Shown here piece after piece: positions 5,000-5,340 of a stretch of DNA of 5,340 nt. How positions within the stretch are numbered: position 1 is the first letter of the stretch; the number at the start of each line of letters is the position of its first letter. A program made the translations under genes and the position numbers. The notes below the pieces were generated by a model. It was not told the origin of the DNA. It was given only the letters and a program-made list of their open reading frames with translations, and made no database searches. Source of the stretch: CAMEON01 sp963609805 (GTDB taxonomy: Bacteria > Bacillota > Clostridia > Oscillospirales > CAG-272); contig CAVDLN010000111.1 of assembly GCA_963609805.1 (NCBI GenBank), positions 1 through 5,340 on the forward strand, given 5' to 3'.

Positions 5000-5340
5000 A
5001 TGATGTTCCGCAAAAAGGAGTGCGTGGCGATGCTGCTTGCCGGAGGGCAGGGCTCACGTCTGTACGCACTGACAAAGAAAACCGCCAAGCCGGCTGTCCG
5101 GTTCGGCGGAAAGTACCGTATCATTGATTTTACCCTGTCCAACTGCGTCAATTCGGGCATTGACACGGTGGGCGTGCTGACGCAGTACCAGCCGCTGGTG
5201 CTCAATGAGTACATCGGCAACGGACTGCCGTGGGATCTGGACCGTGCCTTCGGCGGAGTCATGATCCTGCCGCCCTATCAGGGGCAGAACCGCGCGGACT
5301 GGTACAAGGGTACCGCCAACGCCATCTACCAGAACATGAC
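5000..5340 (+). CDS. glgC: Glucose-1-phosphate adenylyltransferase (ADP-glucose pyrophosphorylase), N-terminal part
   Basis: The gene runs off the window; 113 codons are visible. The enzyme makes ADP-glucose and pyrophosphate from ATP and glucose-1-phosphate, the committed, usually allosterically controlled step of bacterial glycogen synthesis. The nucleotidyltransferase signature is clear: MLLAGGQGSRLYALTKKTAKPAV (11-33), with the glycine-rich loop and the lysine of the KPAV block, then FGGKYRIIDFTLSNCVNSGI (35-54) and TQYQ (61-64). WYKGTANAIYQNM (101-113) is the family's W-x-x-GTA-x-A segment. The ATG at 5000 has AAGGAGG at 4985-4991 with 8 bases between; the ATG directly after it at 5003 is a less likely start. 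It lies 60 bp after glgB on the same strand with no strong terminator between, so the two form an operon. In many Clostridia and Bacilli a paralogue, glgD, and glgA follow. Whether this copy is the catalytic GlgC is supported by the intact N-terminal motifs. Confidence 0.96.
   Translation, partial: MMFRKKECVAMLLAGGQGSRLYALTKKTAKPAVRFGGKYRIIDFTLSNCVNSGIDTVGVLTQYQPLVLNEYIGNGLPWDLDRAFGGVMILPPYQGQNRADWYKGTANAIYQNM

Overview
The window looks like chromosomal DNA from a GC-rich member of the Firmicutes, most likely class Clostridia. The evidence is GC-rich coding sequence, AGGAGG-type ribosome binding sites, textbook vegetative (sigma-A) promoters in AT-richer gaps, a TPP riboswitch driving a ThiT-type thiamine transporter, and a glgB-glgC glycogen operon start. 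The genus cannot be fixed from this sequence. There is no sign of a mobile element, phage, CRISPR array or RNA gene other than the riboswitch.

Layout. (1) 1-1007, plus strand: the 3' end of seryl-tRNA synthetase (serS), then a 237-residue two-helix membrane protein of unknown function, probably co-transcribed with it. (2) 1079-1792, plus strand: a class I glutamine amidotransferase-like hydrolase of the gamma-glutamyl-GABA hydrolase (PuuD / peptidase C26) family. It ends at a bidirectional intrinsic terminator (1795-1832) shared with the convergent gene that follows. (3) 1858-2671, minus strand: a complete thiamine-uptake unit. Read 5' to 3' on the minus strand it is a consensus promoter, a TPP riboswitch aptamer, a linker hairpin, an intrinsic terminator, a strong Shine-Dalgarno and thiT. 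(4) 2672-2860: a divergent regulatory gap with short repeats, a second consensus promoter (plus strand) and a run of 14 T just after the expected transcription start. (5) 2861-5340, plus strand: glgB (glycogen branching enzyme), a 60-bp gap with a 7-bp tandem repeat, and the first 113 codons of glgC (ADP-glucose pyrophosphorylase).

How the genes work together. GlgC makes ADP-glucose, the glucosyl donor for glycogen, and GlgB adds the alpha-1,6 branches. The operon presumably continues beyond the window with more glycogen genes. ThiT is the substrate-binding part of an ECF transporter and would be switched off by TPP through its leader. The thiamine and glycogen units are divergent neighbours with separate promoters, and nothing in the sequence ties their regulation together.

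No wholly new multi-gene system is evident. The points most worth a second look are: a 10-base-pair complementarity in the thiT leader between the aptamer-terminator linker and the thiT Shine-Dalgarno, which hints at translational control on top of termination; the T14 tract and missing Shine-Dalgarno at glgB; and the unrecognised membrane protein behind serS.
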